The position numbers and the translations under genes were made by a program. This document shows positions 39,785-49,253 of a DNA stretch of 64,000 bases, piece after piece. The stretch is from an uncultured beta proteobacterium (GTDB lineage: Bacteria > Pseudomonadota > Gammaproteobacteria > Burkholderiales > Burkholderiaceae_C): assembly GCA_903886275.1 (NCBI GenBank), contig CAISLN010000069.1:29372-93371 (forward strand), read 5' to 3'. Positions within the stretch are counted from its first letter, which is position 1, and each line of letters begins with the position of its first letter. The notes under the pieces were generated by a model. It was given only the letters and a program-made list of their open reading frames with translations, did no database searches and was not told the DNA's origin.

Positions 39785-40192
39785 ATCGCCCATATTGGTT
39801 AGCCGGAAAAAAAATGCCCTCGCACCCGGGCCACAAAAAGCGACGCCGACCCGCCCGCTCTTACAGCAAGTTGACCATTGATCCCCATGGACAAGCCGGC
39901 TCCCAGGCCAAGAAACCAAAATAGTCCCGGTTCACTACCTACAAACCGGTAGTTCCACTACCGCATAGGGGGGATAGCGCGCACACTCAATCGCATAAGC
40001 TTGTAGGACCGTTGCGTTCACGTCGCGCAGCCAGGGCGCTGGTGAGTCCCTCAGCGGTGCTGCGTGCATGGCAGGAGGCGGTTCGCTGCCCTGTCCAAGT
40101 ACGGTCTGCTGTGCGCGCGCAGCAGAAACAGAGATGTGCCATGGACATGCGGCCCCTTTCGTAAACAGCCCACACGACACAAGGAAAATTCC
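39785..40192. promoter_or_regulatory. Divergent regulatory region with the shared 20-bp motif (site a)
   Basis: The 408-base gap between the TPR gene and the receiver gene has no convincing gene. It contains ACTACCTACAAACCGGTAGT at 39934-39953, and a second half-site starting ACTACCG at 39957, exactly 23 bases after the first site start. Both features also occur upstream of the chemosensory operon. Confidence 0.75.
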
Positions 40193-40555
40193 GTGCACAC
40201 CATACTGGTCGTAGACGACCAACCCGATACCCGCCATTTGCTGCGCGCCGCGCTTAGCAAGCAATACACCGTCATTGAGGCCGAGGATGGTGCATCTGCG
40301 TTGCGTGCCATGCACCACAGCCGACCCAGCCTGGTGTTTCTGGATGTCATGATGCCCGGCGACCTCGATGGCCTGCAGGTCCTGCAGCAAATCAAGCTCA
40401 ATCCCCAGAGCCGCAACACACCGGTCGCCATACTGAGCGCACGCGGCCAGGCCGCCGATCAGGACGAGGCGCGCAAATGCGGGGCGGACGCTTATTTCGT
40501 CAAACCCTTTAGCCCGCTGCAGGTGTTGTCGTGGGCGGTGGGCAAGCTCGCATAG
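40193..40555 (+). CDS. Single-domain response regulator (CheY-like)
   Basis: A 120-residue receiver without an output domain: acidic pocket Asp8-Asp9, acceptor Asp51 in LVFLDVMMPGDLDG, and Lys104 in YFVKPF. The GTG at 40193 with AAGGAAAA ten bases upstream was chosen because it starts the receiver fold directly; longer upstream frames have no family similarity. It lies seven bases before the sensor kinase gene and probably takes phosphate from it, acting by protein-protein contact. Confidence 0.9.
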   Translation: MHTILVVDDQPDTRHLLRAALSKQYTVIEAEDGASALRAMHHSRPSLVFLDVMMPGDLDGLQVLQQIKLNPQSRNTPVAILSARGQAADQDEARKCGADAYFVKPFSPLQVLSWAVGKLA

Positions 40556-40562
40556 TGCCGGC

Positions 40563-42626
40563 ATGCTAAAGACGTTCGCAGGGCGCTACACGATGGCCCT
40601 AAGGAACGCATGGACCCGCCATCGCCTCACCTTGGTCTGGAGCCTGGCCGCCCTGCTGATCGCCCTCACCCTGGGGTCTATCGTGCAGCTGGTGGAGGAT
40701 GCGCGGGCGCGTGAGATGGCCACCGCACAGCGGGAGCTGTCCACCCTCACCCGGCTGGCACAGGAACATGCGCAGCGCACCTTGCGCAGCGCCGACCAGG
40801 TCATCCGCTTTGTCACCGAACGCTACCTGGCGCTGGGTGACAGGCTAGACCTCGCAGCCTTGCACCGTGCCGGCGTGATGGACGATGAGATCGTTACCCA
40901 GGTCGCCATCCTCAACGCAGGGGGCCAAACCACGCACGCCATGCAAGCGCTTGGGGCGCATTCGGAGGGCTTCGACAGCGAAGCCTTCAAGGTGCATGTG
41001 GCCAGCAAGGAGGTCGGGCTGTTTGTCTCCAAGCCGGTTTTGGAGCGCGCCAATGGCAACTGGTCGGTGCAGCTCACACGCCGCATCACCCTTCCAAATG
41101 GCGACTTTGGCGGGGTGGTGCTGCTGTCCCTAGACCCCCGGTATTTCACCCATTTTTATGCGGACCTGCAGCTGGGCCACAGTGGCCTGTTGGTCCTGTC
41201 CGGGCTGGACGGCATTGCCCGGGCGCGCAGATCCGGTGCCGACGAAGACTTTGGCAGCAACGCCCTGGGTTCGCGCATGTTTGCCCTGATGGCGCAGGGC
41301 GAAAGCGCCGGCAGCTACACCGAGCGCTCAAGCGACGACCCGGTGCAGCGCCTGACCGACTTCCGCAAAATTCCGGGCTATGCGCTGGTCTTTTCCGCAG
41401 CCGTCGATGCCAATGCGCTGTGGGCCAACTTCCAGCCGACACGCAATGCCCTGTATGGTCAGGCCGGCCTGCAGTGCCTGCTGATTCTGGCGCTGGCGCT
41501 GGGCCTGAGCCACTACCTGGCTGGCTTGCGGCGCGCCACACAGGAGCGTCTGTTGGCACAAGGCCTGGTGCAGGACAGAACCGAACAGCTCGATGCCATC
41601 TTTGCCCTGAGCCCGGACGGCTTCGTGTCCTTTGACCGGCAGGGCCGGGTGACCTACCTGAACCCGGCCTTTAGCCAGATGACGCAGTCTGCCGACGCCA
41701 CGCTCGAAGGCATGGATGGCGCTGCGTTTTCACACTGGTTGTCGGCGCGCTGCGTGCCGGGCAGCGCCTTTGCCGGGCTGGCCCCCTTGCGCCAACGTTT
41801 GCAAGCGGGCCAGACCGACGCATGCGAACGCATCGAAATCGCCGCAGCAAGCAGAACCATCTTGCAGGTGACCTTGCGCTGGAGCGATGCCCAGGCGGCA
41901 CAAATCCTCTACCTGCGCGACGTCACCCACGAAGCCGTAGTGGATGAAAGGAAGAGCGAGTTCCTGGCCACCGCTGCGCATGAATTGCGCACCCCCTTGG
42001 CCAGCATCCTGGGTTTCTCTGAACTGCTGCAGCACGAAACCGATCCTGGCGCCCACGGCAAGTTTGTGGGCATCCTCCATGCCCAGTCCAAGGTCATGGC
42101 CAAGATATTGGATGAGATGCTGGACCTCGCGCGCATCGAAGCAAGACGCGACAAAGACTTCGACTACACCCTGCTGGACTTGAAGGACTTGTGCACCCAG
42201 GTCGTCCAAGCGCTGCCACCCCAGCGTTGCTTGCCCGAGTGGGTGCTGCCCGAGGCGCCGGTGTACGTGCTTGCCGATGAAGGCCAATTGCACAGGGCCC
42301 TTTTGCATGTACTGACCAATGCCTACAAATACTCCCCAAAAGGCGGACCGGTGCAGTTCAGCATCGCCTTGCAACACCCGCAGGGACGGCCTGCGCAGGT
42401 GCAGATCCAGATCACCGACCAGGGCCTGGGCATGACGCCAGAGCAGCTGAGCCGGGTGTTCGAGCGCTTTTACCGTGGCGACAGTTCGGGCCGGCATTCG
42501 GGTGCCGGACTGGGCATGAGCGTCGCCAAAGAAATCATTGAACTGCACCAGGGGCAGATCGCAATTGAGACGGTTTATGGAAAAGGAACCCGCGTGAGCA
42601 TCTTCCTTCCCATGGGCCAACCCTGA
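40563..42626 (+). CDS. Membrane sensor histidine kinase with double-Cache and PAS domains
   Basis: A 687-residue kinase. The first membrane segment (about 22-42) and the second (about 300-320) enclose a 250-residue periplasmic region matching the double-Cache (PDC) layout. A PAS domain is at about 341-455, and the H-box AAHELRTPLASILGFSELL has acceptor His473. The ATPase domain has HVLTNAYKYSPKGG, ITDQGLGMTPEQ and GAGLGMSVAKEII. It probably signals to the adjacent receiver (40193) and the HD-GYP protein (42647), which follow as one operon. The extracellular ligand is unknown. Confidence 0.93.
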   Translation: MLKTFAGRYTMALRNAWTRHRLTLVWSLAALLIALTLGSIVQLVEDARAREMATAQRELSTLTRLAQEHAQRTLRSADQVIRFVTERYLALGDRLDLAALHRAGVMDDEIVTQVAILNAGGQTTHAMQALGAHSEGFDSEAFKVHVASKEVGLFVSKPVLERANGNWSVQLTRRITLPNGDFGGVVLLSLDPRYFTHFYADLQLGHSGLLVLSGLDGIARARRSGADEDFGSNALGSRMFALMAQGESAGSYTERSSDDPVQRLTDFRKIPGYALVFSAAVDANALWANFQPTRNALYGQAGLQCLLILALALGLSHYLAGLRRATQERLLAQGLVQDRTEQLDAIFALSPDGFVSFDRQGRVTYLNPAFSQMTQSADATLEGMDGAAFSHWLSARCVPGSAFAGLAPLRQRLQAGQTDACERIEIAAASRTILQVTLRWSDAQAAQILYLRDVTHEAVVDERKSEFLATAAHELRTPLASILGFSELLQHETDPGAHGKFVGILHAQSKVMAKILDEMLDLARIEARRDKDFDYTLLDLKDLCTQVVQALPPQRCLPEWVLPEAPVYVLADEGQLHRALLHVLTNAYKYSPKGGPVQFSIALQHPQGRPAQVQIQITDQGLGMTPEQLSRVFERFYRGDSSGRHSGAGLGMSVAKEIIELHQGQIAIETVYGKGTRVSIFLPMGQP

Positions 42627-42646
42627 AACCTCCAACACGCCACACC

Positions 42647-43786
42647 ATGGAAATTTACAAGTCTGTCGCGCAATCCATTTTGGTTCTAGAAAACTCCAAC
42701 GAGGGCATGGCCCGCATCAGCGCACTGCTGAACCCCCACTACCGGGTGCGTTCCCTTGCCGCTGGCGCCACTGTGCTGCAGGAATGCAGCATGGACCCGC
42801 CCGACCTGATTCTCATAGACACCACCCGCCCCGACAACGAAGGCGTTGCAAGCTGCATCGCATTGAAGGACAACGCCACCACCAGCGCCATACCGGTGAT
42901 CTTGATGACCCACGATGACGATGTCGAGGTCCAGCAACTGATGTATGAAATTGGTGCCGAAGACTACATCACCCGTCCCCTGTGCCCCCCCACCCTGCTG
43001 TCGCGCATCAGGGCACACATGGGGGCCATCGGAAAAGGCAATGCGGAGCGCCTGCTCAGCGAGTTCAGGGCCTACGAGGCCTCCAAGCACAAGCGACAGA
43101 TGATCGCCATGCAGGAAATCACCCTGCTCGCACTGGCCTCGCTGGCAGAGACGCGCGACTACGAAACCGGCAACCACCTCAAGCGCACCCAGCACTATGT
43201 CTTCGCGCTGGGGCAAAGCCTGATGCAAAACCCCCGCTTCAGCGCCATCCTCACGATAGACCGCTTGCACACCCTGTTCAAATGCGCACCCCTGCACGAC
43301 ATCGGCAAGGTGGGCATACCGGACAAGATCCTGCTCAAGCCCGGTCGCTATGAGCCAGGGGAATACAACCTGATGAAAGAGCACCCCAGGCTAGGGCGCG
43401 ACGCGATTCAAAACGCCCAAGACCTGGTGGGCGACAGCAGCGACTTCCTGGAGGTCGCCAAGGAAATTGTCTATTCGCACCATGAAAAGTGGGATGGCAG
43501 CGGCTACCCACAGGGACTGGCGGGCGATGCCATACCGGTTTCGGCCCGGCTCATGGCCCTGGCCGATGTGTACGACGCACTGGTCAGCCGGCGGGTCTAC
43601 AAAGTCGGCATGCCCCATGCGCAGGCCGCAGAGCTCATCGTCCAAGGCCGTGGCAGCCAATTTGACCCCGACATGGTGGACGCCTTCCTGCAACTGGGCG
43701 AGGAGTTCCAGGGCATTGCCCTGCGCTACGCCGACAGCGACCAGGACCTGCAACACAAAGAAGACCTGATGCGCAACGCGCTGTAA
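42647..43786 (+). CDS. HD-GYP c-di-GMP phosphodiesterase with degenerate receiver
   Basis: A 379-residue response-regulator-like protein. The N-terminal receiver keeps Asp58 (LILIDTTRPDNEG), but the acidic pair that normally binds Mg is reduced to one Glu (VLENSNEG), and the conserved Lys is Arg110 (DYITRPL), so phosphorylation may be impaired. The C-terminal HD-GYP domain is intact: HD at His217-Asp218 (APLHDIGKVGIPDKIL), HPRLGRDAI, HHEKWDGSGYP with GYP at 286-288. It should hydrolyse c-di-GMP in the cytoplasm. It ends the receiver-kinase operon and is followed by the promoter of the chemosensory genes. Confidence 0.93.
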   Translation: MEIYKSVAQSILVLENSNEGMARISALLNPHYRVRSLAAGATVLQECSMDPPDLILIDTTRPDNEGVASCIALKDNATTSAIPVILMTHDDDVEVQQLMYEIGAEDYITRPLCPPTLLSRIRAHMGAIGKGNAERLLSEFRAYEASKHKRQMIAMQEITLLALASLAETRDYETGNHLKRTQHYVFALGQSLMQNPRFSAILTIDRLHTLFKCAPLHDIGKVGIPDKILLKPGRYEPGEYNLMKEHPRLGRDAIQNAQDLVGDSSDFLEVAKEIVYSHHEKWDGSGYPQGLAGDAIPVSARLMALADVYDALVSRRVYKVGMPHAQAAELIVQGRGSQFDPDMVDAFLQLGEEFQGIALRYADSDQDLQHKEDLMRNAL

Positions 43787-43900
43787 GCAGCGCTTGGGCA
43801 GGGACAACTTGCATGATGGGGAGCACAGCCAGGCTGCCCACTGGCAAAAAATCGCATTCACCCTTGCAAGACTGCAATTTATAAAAAATAAGCATGTTTC

Positions 43901-43943
43901 ACTACCTAGAAACCGGTAGTCGCACTACCGGTCTATAGGTAGT
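43901..43943. promoter_or_regulatory. Paired copies of the shared 20-bp motif upstream of the chemosensory operon (site b)
   Basis: ACTACCTAGAAACCGGTAGT (43901-43920) and, 23 bases later, ACTACCGGTCTATAGGTAGT (43924-43943), whose reverse complement is ACTACCTATAGACCGGTAGT. The 269-base region between the HD-GYP gene and the receptor gene at 44056 is otherwise non-coding. This is the strongest occurrence in the window, with two near-consensus sites facing each other. Confidence 0.8.
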
Positions 43944-44055
43944 CCTTGTGCAGGCCAGGGATGACAGTGCCAGGGTGCCCGTTCGACCGCGAGCATCTCA
44001 GCCACCATGACGGCTGCAGGGTCCGAATGCATCACCTATATAAAAGGAGCGCAAC

Positions 44056-45978
44056 ATGGCGCTGATCAGGAAATCCTCACCCACACCCGTCTCCATGGCG
44101 TCCGATACCGGCAAGTCCAGCGCCGCATCCACGCGTGAGGCTGACGTGCAGCGCAAGCGCGCACGCACCTTGGGCAAGCAGCAGCAGGCCGCCGAGCGCA
44201 TTGCCGCCGCCACCAGCCAGTTGTCTTCCGGTATCAATGAAGCCTCATCGGCCGCCGAATTGCTCAAGGGTGCCGCCTCGCAAATCGCCTCGGGCGCCGA
44301 AATCGCCTCCGGTGCGGCACAAGAATCCATGGCCGCCTTCAAGCTCGTCATTGGCGCCATCGCCCTGCAATTGCAAAACGCCGACATCAGCCAGACCAAG
44401 GCCGAGTTTGCGCAGACCCTGGTGGCCAAGACCAGTGCCGACGTTGCCAGCCTGATCACCAATGTGGCCGTCGCCGGCCAGCGCCAGATCGCCTCGGTGG
44501 CCATGGTGGTGGAGCTGGAAAAGCAAGCCGCCAACATTGGCGACATCGTCAAGGCCGTGGCCCGCATTGCCGACCAGACCAATTTGCTGGCCCTCAACGC
44601 CGCCATTGAAGCCGCCCGCGCGGGCAAGCACGGCAAGGGTTTTGCCGTGGTTGCCGACGAAGTGCGTACCCTGGCCGAAACCTCGGAACGCAGTGCCAAG
44701 CAGATCCAAGACTTGGTGGGCCAGATCCAACAGGACGTCAAGGCCATTGCCGACGGCATCAACGGCTCGGCCAAGGCGATTGAAGGCGAGGTCGAAAAAG
44801 GCAAGGTCATCACCATTCAGCTCGAAGCCATGCGCACCGACGTGATCGAAGTGGTGCGCGGCATCACCGAAATCGCCTCCGGTGCCAAGCAGTCCGACGC
44901 CGCCGCCACCCAGGCCCTCAAGGGTTCGGAAGAAATCGCCGCCGCCGCCGTGCAGCAATCTGCCGCCGCCGAAGAAACCGCCAAGACCGTGCAAGAGCAA
45001 GCCACCGCGCTGGGCGAGTCCGAGCAGGCCACGCAAGCCATGTCCGAACTGGCCGAAGACCTGAAGAACTCCACCGACGTGGCCAAGAGCGCCGAAGAAG
45101 TGGCCTCTTCTGCCGAAGAGCTCAGCTCTGCGGTGCAGGAAATCAACCGCGCCAGCGCGCAAATCATGTCGGCCATCGAGCAAATTCGCAAGGGCGCACA
45201 AACCTCGGCAGCCGCCTGCGAGGAATCGGCGGCTGCGGTGAACCAGATCGAAAAGGGCGTAGAAGTCGCCCAACAACGCGCCAGCGATGGCGGCGAAAAG
45301 GTCAAGAACATTCTGGCCACCCTGGGCGTCAACAAGGTCTCGGTCGATGAGCTGATCAACGGCATCACCTCCTCGGTGCGTGGCACGCAAGACAGCATCA
45401 AACAGGTCAAAGACCTGGAGCAGGTGTCGCGGCGCATCAACAAGATTGTGGAAGCCATCACCACCGTCTCCATCCAGACCAATATGCTGGCGGTCAACGG
45501 CTCCATCGAAGCCGCCCGTGCCGGCGAGTTCGGCAAGGGCTTTGTGGTGGTGTCCACCGACATCCGCAACCTGGCACGCGACTCGGCCGAAAACGCCGAC
45601 CGCATCAAGGACCTGGTCAAGGCCGTGCAAGACCAGATCGCCATGGTCAGCACCGACCTGGAAGAAATCGTCAAGTCCGCCATCAACGAAGTCGAGCAGG
45701 CCAAGATCTCCACCGCCAACCTCAACCAGATCGAGGCCGACATCATGGTGGTTGAAACCGGTACCCGCGAAATTTTGAACGCTTCCATGGAAATCGCCAC
45801 CACCATCGGCCAGGCCAAACGCGGCATCGAGCAAATTGCCGCCGCCGCCCAGCAGGCCGACAAGGCCGCCACCGAAGCCGCCAGCGCAGCCGCGCAGCAG
45901 TCCAAGGGTGCGGAAGAACTGGCTGCGGCGATTGAAGAAATCTCATCGCTGGCGGATGAGCTGCAAAGCGCAGCCTAA
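44056..45978 (+). CDS. Soluble chemoreceptor with two signalling tips
   Basis: A 640-residue methyl-accepting chemotaxis-type protein with no membrane segment and no recognised ligand domain. It is almost all coiled coil. The receptor hairpin motif occurs twice: around residues 166-205 ([20 protein letters not shown]) and again at about 466-505 ([20 protein letters not shown]). Both are followed by GKGF-VVV and a short conserved helix. A normal receptor has one. The gene has a strong ribosome-binding site (AAGGAG) and heads an operon with a triple-CheW protein. It may form a cytoplasmic array, cross-linking two CheA/CheW layers; this is an inference. Confidence 0.88.
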   Translation: MALIRKSSPTPVSMASDTGKSSAASTREADVQRKRARTLGKQQQAAERIAAATSQLSSGINEASSAAELLKGAASQIASGAEIASGAAQESMAAFKLVIGAIALQLQNADISQTKAEFAQTLVAKTSADVASLITNVAVAGQRQIASVAMVVELEKQAANIGDIVKAVARIADQTNLLALNAAIEAARAGKHGKGFAVVADEVRTLAETSERSAKQIQDLVGQIQQDVKAIADGINGSAKAIEGEVEKGKVITIQLEAMRTDVIEVVRGITEIASGAKQSDAAATQALKGSEEIAAAAVQQSAAAEETAKTVQEQATALGESEQATQAMSELAEDLKNSTDVAKSAEEVASSAEELSSAVQEINRASAQIMSAIEQIRKGAQTSAAACEESAAAVNQIEKGVEVAQQRASDGGEKVKNILATLGVNKVSVDELINGITSSVRGTQDSIKQVKDLEQVSRRINKIVEAITTVSIQTNMLAVNGSIEAARAGEFGKGFVVVSTDIRNLARDSAENADRIKDLVKAVQDQIAMVSTDLEEIVKSAINEVEQAKISTANLNQIEADIMVVETGTREILNASMEIATTIGQAKRGIEQIAAAAQQADKAATEAASAAAQQSKGAEELAAAIEEISSLADELQSAA

Positions 45979-45987
45979 AGGCTCAGC

Positions 45988-47547
45988 ATGACGAACGAAA
46001 CAATAGCCCAGGAAGCGCAGGAAACGCGCTCCTCTGACGACGGCCTGGAAGAACAGGCCTCCGACACGCGCCAGTTTGTCACCTTCATCACCGGTGGCGA
46101 GGTGTTTGCCGTGGACATGGCACCGGTGCAGGAAATCATCCGCCTGCCCGCCGTGGTGCGCGTGCCGCTGGCACCGCCCACGCTGGACGGGCTGGCCAAT
46201 TTGCGCGGCAAGGTGCTGCCCATCATCTCGCTGCGCCGCATGTTCGGCTTTCCCGAGCAGGAGGCCGACGACGCCACCCGCGCCGTGATCATCGACGTGG
46301 GCCAACCCCTGGGCTTTGTGGTGGACCGCGTGGCCAGCGTGGTGGGCGTAGAGCCCAACCAGATCGAAGACGTGGGCTCCATCAGCAGCGCAGTAGACAC
46401 CGACCTGCTCAGCGGCATCATCAAGGGCGTGGGTGGCCACGCCATGATCATGGTGCTGGACTTCGAGAAACTCATCAAGCGCGAGTTTGCCTCCATCGTG
46501 GGCACGGCCAAGAGCAGCGGCCTGACAAGCGCCCTGGAGAGCAATACCGACGAGATGGAAGAAGACGTCAGCGATGAGCTGCAACTGGTGAGCTTCAATG
46601 TGGCGGAGCAGGAATACGCCATCGCCATCGAGGATGTGCAGGAAATCGTGCAGGTGCCCGAGACCATCATCCATGTGCCGCATTCGCAGGCCCATGTGCT
46701 GGGGGTGATGGACCTGCGCAACCGCCTGTTGCCCCTGGTCAGCCTGCGCCGCATGTTCGGTCTGCCCGAGCAGGCGCTCGACGACAAAAGCCGCATCGTG
46801 GTGCTGGCCCTGGGCGGCTCCTCGGTCGGCATTGCGGTGGACGGTGTCAGCGAAGTGCTGCGCGTTGCCAAGTCCTCGGTGGACGCCATGCCCGCGCTGC
46901 TGGCCAAGGACGCGGACCTCTCGGAAATTGCCGAGATCTGCCGCCTCGACGACGGCAAACGCCTGGTCTCGGTGATCACCGTGCGCAACCTCTTCGACCA
47001 TTCCGCCATCAAGGAGGCCTTGAACACCGTGAACGATTTCAAACGTGACGCCGATGGCGACAGCGCCGAACTGGAAGAAGACCTGGACGACGACGAACAG
47101 GTGGTGGTGTTCCATCTGGACAAGGAAGAGTTCGGCGTACCCATCAACAGCGTGCAAGAAATCGTACGCGTACCGGACGAACTCATCCACGTGCCCAAGG
47201 CACCGCCCTCGGTCGAAGGCGTCATCAACCTGCGCGGCAGCGTGCTGCCCGTGATCGACCTGCGCCGCCGGCTGGGCCTGCCCCGCGTGGAGCGCTCGGA
47301 CCGCCAGCGCATCATGGTGTTCCTGATCGCGGAGGTGCGCACCGGCTTTATCGTCGATCAGGTCACCGAAGTGCTGAAGATCCCCAAGGCGCTGATCGAA
47401 CCCTCGCCGCAGCTCTCCAGCCAGCAAGGCAATCTGCTGGCGCGCATGGCCAATATGGAAAAGCAAAAGCGCATGGTGCAGCTGCTCGACCCGGCTTACC
47501 TGGTGGAGGGCGATGAGTTGAAAAACCTGGCACGCTCGCAAGCATGA
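45988..47547 (+). CDS. Three-CheW fusion protein
   Basis: A 519-residue adaptor made of three CheW domains in tandem (about 28-165, 195-340 and 368-510), separated by acidic linkers (MEEDVSDEL, LEEDLDDDEQ). Each has the family pattern F-x-VPI/V-x-VQEI-R, then a conserved region around LRGKVLPIISLRRMFG, LRNRLLPLVSLRRMFG and LRGSVLPVIDLRRRLG. CheW couples CheA to receptors; a three-domain version could bridge several receptors or CheA units. It starts nine bases after the receptor gene, and cheB begins within its stop codon. Confidence 0.93.
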   Translation: MTNETIAQEAQETRSSDDGLEEQASDTRQFVTFITGGEVFAVDMAPVQEIIRLPAVVRVPLAPPTLDGLANLRGKVLPIISLRRMFGFPEQEADDATRAVIIDVGQPLGFVVDRVASVVGVEPNQIEDVGSISSAVDTDLLSGIIKGVGGHAMIMVLDFEKLIKREFASIVGTAKSSGLTSALESNTDEMEEDVSDELQLVSFNVAEQEYAIAIEDVQEIVQVPETIIHVPHSQAHVLGVMDLRNRLLPLVSLRRMFGLPEQALDDKSRIVVLALGGSSVGIAVDGVSEVLRVAKSSVDAMPALLAKDADLSEIAEICRLDDGKRLVSVITVRNLFDHSAIKEALNTVNDFKRDADGDSAELEEDLDDDEQVVVFHLDKEEFGVPINSVQEIVRVPDELIHVPKAPPSVEGVINLRGSVLPVIDLRRRLGLPRVERSDRQRIMVFLIAEVRTGFIVDQVTEVLKIPKALIEPSPQLSSQQGNLLARMANMEKQKRMVQLLDPAYLVEGDELKNLARSQA

Positions 47548-48611
47548 CCCGGTTGCTCATCGTTGATGACTCGGCGCTGATGCGCCGCCAGCTGTCGCAA
47601 ATCTTTGCGGCGGCTGGCGGCTTCGAGATCAGCCAGGCCCGCAACGGACGCGAGGCGGTGGAACTCAACCGCAGCTTCCAGCCCGACGTGGTGACCTTGG
47701 ATATCAACATGCCGGAGATGGATGGCCTGACCGCCCTCTCGCTCATCATGGCCGAGCGTCCGGTACCGGTGGTCATGGTTTCCTCTCTGACCGAAGCCGG
47801 CGCACTCGCCACCTTTGAGGCCCTGAACCTGGGCGCGGTGGACTACATCGTCAAGCCGGGCGGCACCATCTCGCTGTCCATGGACAAGATTGCAGAAGAC
47901 CTGGTGGGCAAGGTGCGTGCGGCCTCGCGTGCCCGCGTCAAAGGCGCCAAGCCTGCGGGTGCCTTGGTGCAACGCCTGCGCGAAGAGCAAAAAAAGATTG
48001 CTGCCAGGCCGGCCCCCTTGCGCCGCGGTGTGGTGAGCGATGGCCTGGTGGTGATCGGCGTCTCCACCGGTGGCCCGCGCACCCTGGAAGAAATTCTGCC
48101 CCAGTTGCCGGCCCATTTCCCCTGGCCGGTGCTGGTGGCCCAGCACATGCCCGCCGCCTTTACCCGCTCCTTTGCCGAAAGGCTCAACAGCGCTTGCGCA
48201 CTGGAGGTGGTGGAAGCCAACACCCCCATGCCGGTGGAGCCTGGACGCATCTACATCGCCAAGGGCACTGCCGACATGGTGCTGGCCCAGCGTTTGGGCA
48301 AGCTCACCGTATTGCCCAAACCCGAGCATGCCGAGCACCTCTGGCACCCCTCGGTAGAGCTGCTGGGGCGCTCGGTACTGGAGCATTGCGACCCGTCCAA
48401 GGTGACCGCCATCATGCTGACCGGCATGGGCAGCGACGGTGCACTGTCCTTTGCCGAAATCAAACAAAAGGGTGGGCGCACCATTGCCGAGTCAGAGGCC
48501 TCCGCCGTGGTGTTTGGCATGCCCAAGGAGCTGATTGCAAAGAACGGCGCCACAGTGGTGCTGCCATCCAACAAAATTGCGGACCAGCTCATCGCCTGGT
48601 CTGAAAAATAA
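47544..48611 (+). CDS. cheB: Chemotaxis methylesterase/deamidase
   Basis: A 355-residue receptor methylesterase. The receiver domain (Asp8-Asp9, acceptor Asp53 in TLDINMPEMDG) regulates a C-terminal hydrolase whose catalytic triad is in GVSTGGP (Ser), AQHMP (His) and MLTGMGSDGA (Asp). It removes receptor methyl groups for adaptation and acts against CheR, encoded two genes downstream. The start overlaps the triple-CheW stop by four bases (ATGA). Confidence 0.97.
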   Translation: MTRLLIVDDSALMRRQLSQIFAAAGGFEISQARNGREAVELNRSFQPDVVTLDINMPEMDGLTALSLIMAERPVPVVMVSSLTEAGALATFEALNLGAVDYIVKPGGTISLSMDKIAEDLVGKVRAASRARVKGAKPAGALVQRLREEQKKIAARPAPLRRGVVSDGLVVIGVSTGGPRTLEEILPQLPAHFPWPVLVAQHMPAAFTRSFAERLNSACALEVVEANTPMPVEPGRIYIAKGTADMVLAQRLGKLTVLPKPEHAEHLWHPSVELLGRSVLEHCDPSKVTAIMLTGMGSDGALSFAEIKQKGGRTIAESEASAVVFGMPKELIAKNGATVVLPSNKIADQLIAWSEK

Positions 48612-48621
48612 CGGAGACCCC

Positions 48622-49245
48622 ATGGCCCTTATCAAGAACCACGGTATCGAATCGCTGACCCAAGACGACCGCAAGCAAAGCCGCCTGTGTCCCGACCTGC
48701 TGATCAGCCTGGAAGACGACAACGCCACCACCCGGCGTTGGGCCGCACGCGACCTGGCCAACTGCCCGGGCGTGGCCGCTGCTCTGGTGAGCCGACTTAA
48801 ACGCGAGGCCGAGCTGTCGGTGCGCGAGGTCATTCTCAGCACGCTGACGCAACTCGGCGACGCCACCGCCGTGGCCGGCCTGGTGGACTGCCTGCGCAGC
48901 GAAGACGCGGCCCTGCGCAACGAGGCCGTAGAGGCCATGAAGCAGTTGCCCGACGAGGTGGCACCCATGATGCAAGGCCTGCTGACCGACGCCGACCCGG
49001 ACGTGCGCATCTTCACCGTCAATGTGCTGGAGTCGCTGTGCCACCCGGATGTGGAGGCCTGGCTGATCGAGGTGATCAGCACCGATGCGCATATCAACGT
49101 CTGCGGCACCGCAGTGGACCTGCTCAGCGAAGTGGGCACCCCAGCGTCTCTGGCGCCGCTGGTGCAACTCAAAAAACGCTTTGCCGATGCACCCTATATC
49201 CAGTTCGCTACCGATCTGGCCTTACGGCGCATACAGACCGACTGA
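48622..49245 (+). CDS. HEAT-repeat protein of the chemosensory operon
   Basis: A 207-residue cytosolic protein made of HEAT-like helical pairs from about residue 30 on (RRWAARDLANCPGVAAALVSRL, LSVREVILSTLTQLGDATAVAGLV, ALRNEAVEAMKQLPDEVAPMM, DVRIFTVNVLESLCHPDVEAWL). HEAT repeats act as protein-binding scaffolds. It sits between cheB and cheR in the operon, 10 and 8 bases from its neighbours, so it is likely a partner of the chemosensory array or of receptor modification. Not part of classic chemotaxis operons. Confidence 0.8.
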   Translation: MALIKNHGIESLTQDDRKQSRLCPDLLISLEDDNATTRRWAARDLANCPGVAAALVSRLKREAELSVREVILSTLTQLGDATAVAGLVDCLRSEDAALRNEAVEAMKQLPDEVAPMMQGLLTDADPDVRIFTVNVLESLCHPDVEAWLIEVISTDAHINVCGTAVDLLSEVGTPASLAPLVQLKKRFADAPYIQFATDLALRRIQTD

Positions 49246-49253
49246 GAGGAGCC

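Noticed and set aside
43778..43793. GCGCTG-taag-CAGCGC hairpin at the HD-GYP stop codon as a terminator
   Set aside because: The stem has only six pairs and no T run follows, so it is not a convincing terminator.
44245..45834. Minus-strand open frame of 529 codons opposite the soluble receptor
   Set aside because: It consists of Gly/His/Leu/Asp-rich sequence mirrored from the coiled-coil codons; the sense protein is a clear chemoreceptor.
45943..47541. Minus-strand open frames opposite the triple-CheW gene
   Set aside because: These are shadows of CheW coding sequence with His/Gln-rich composition and no family similarity.
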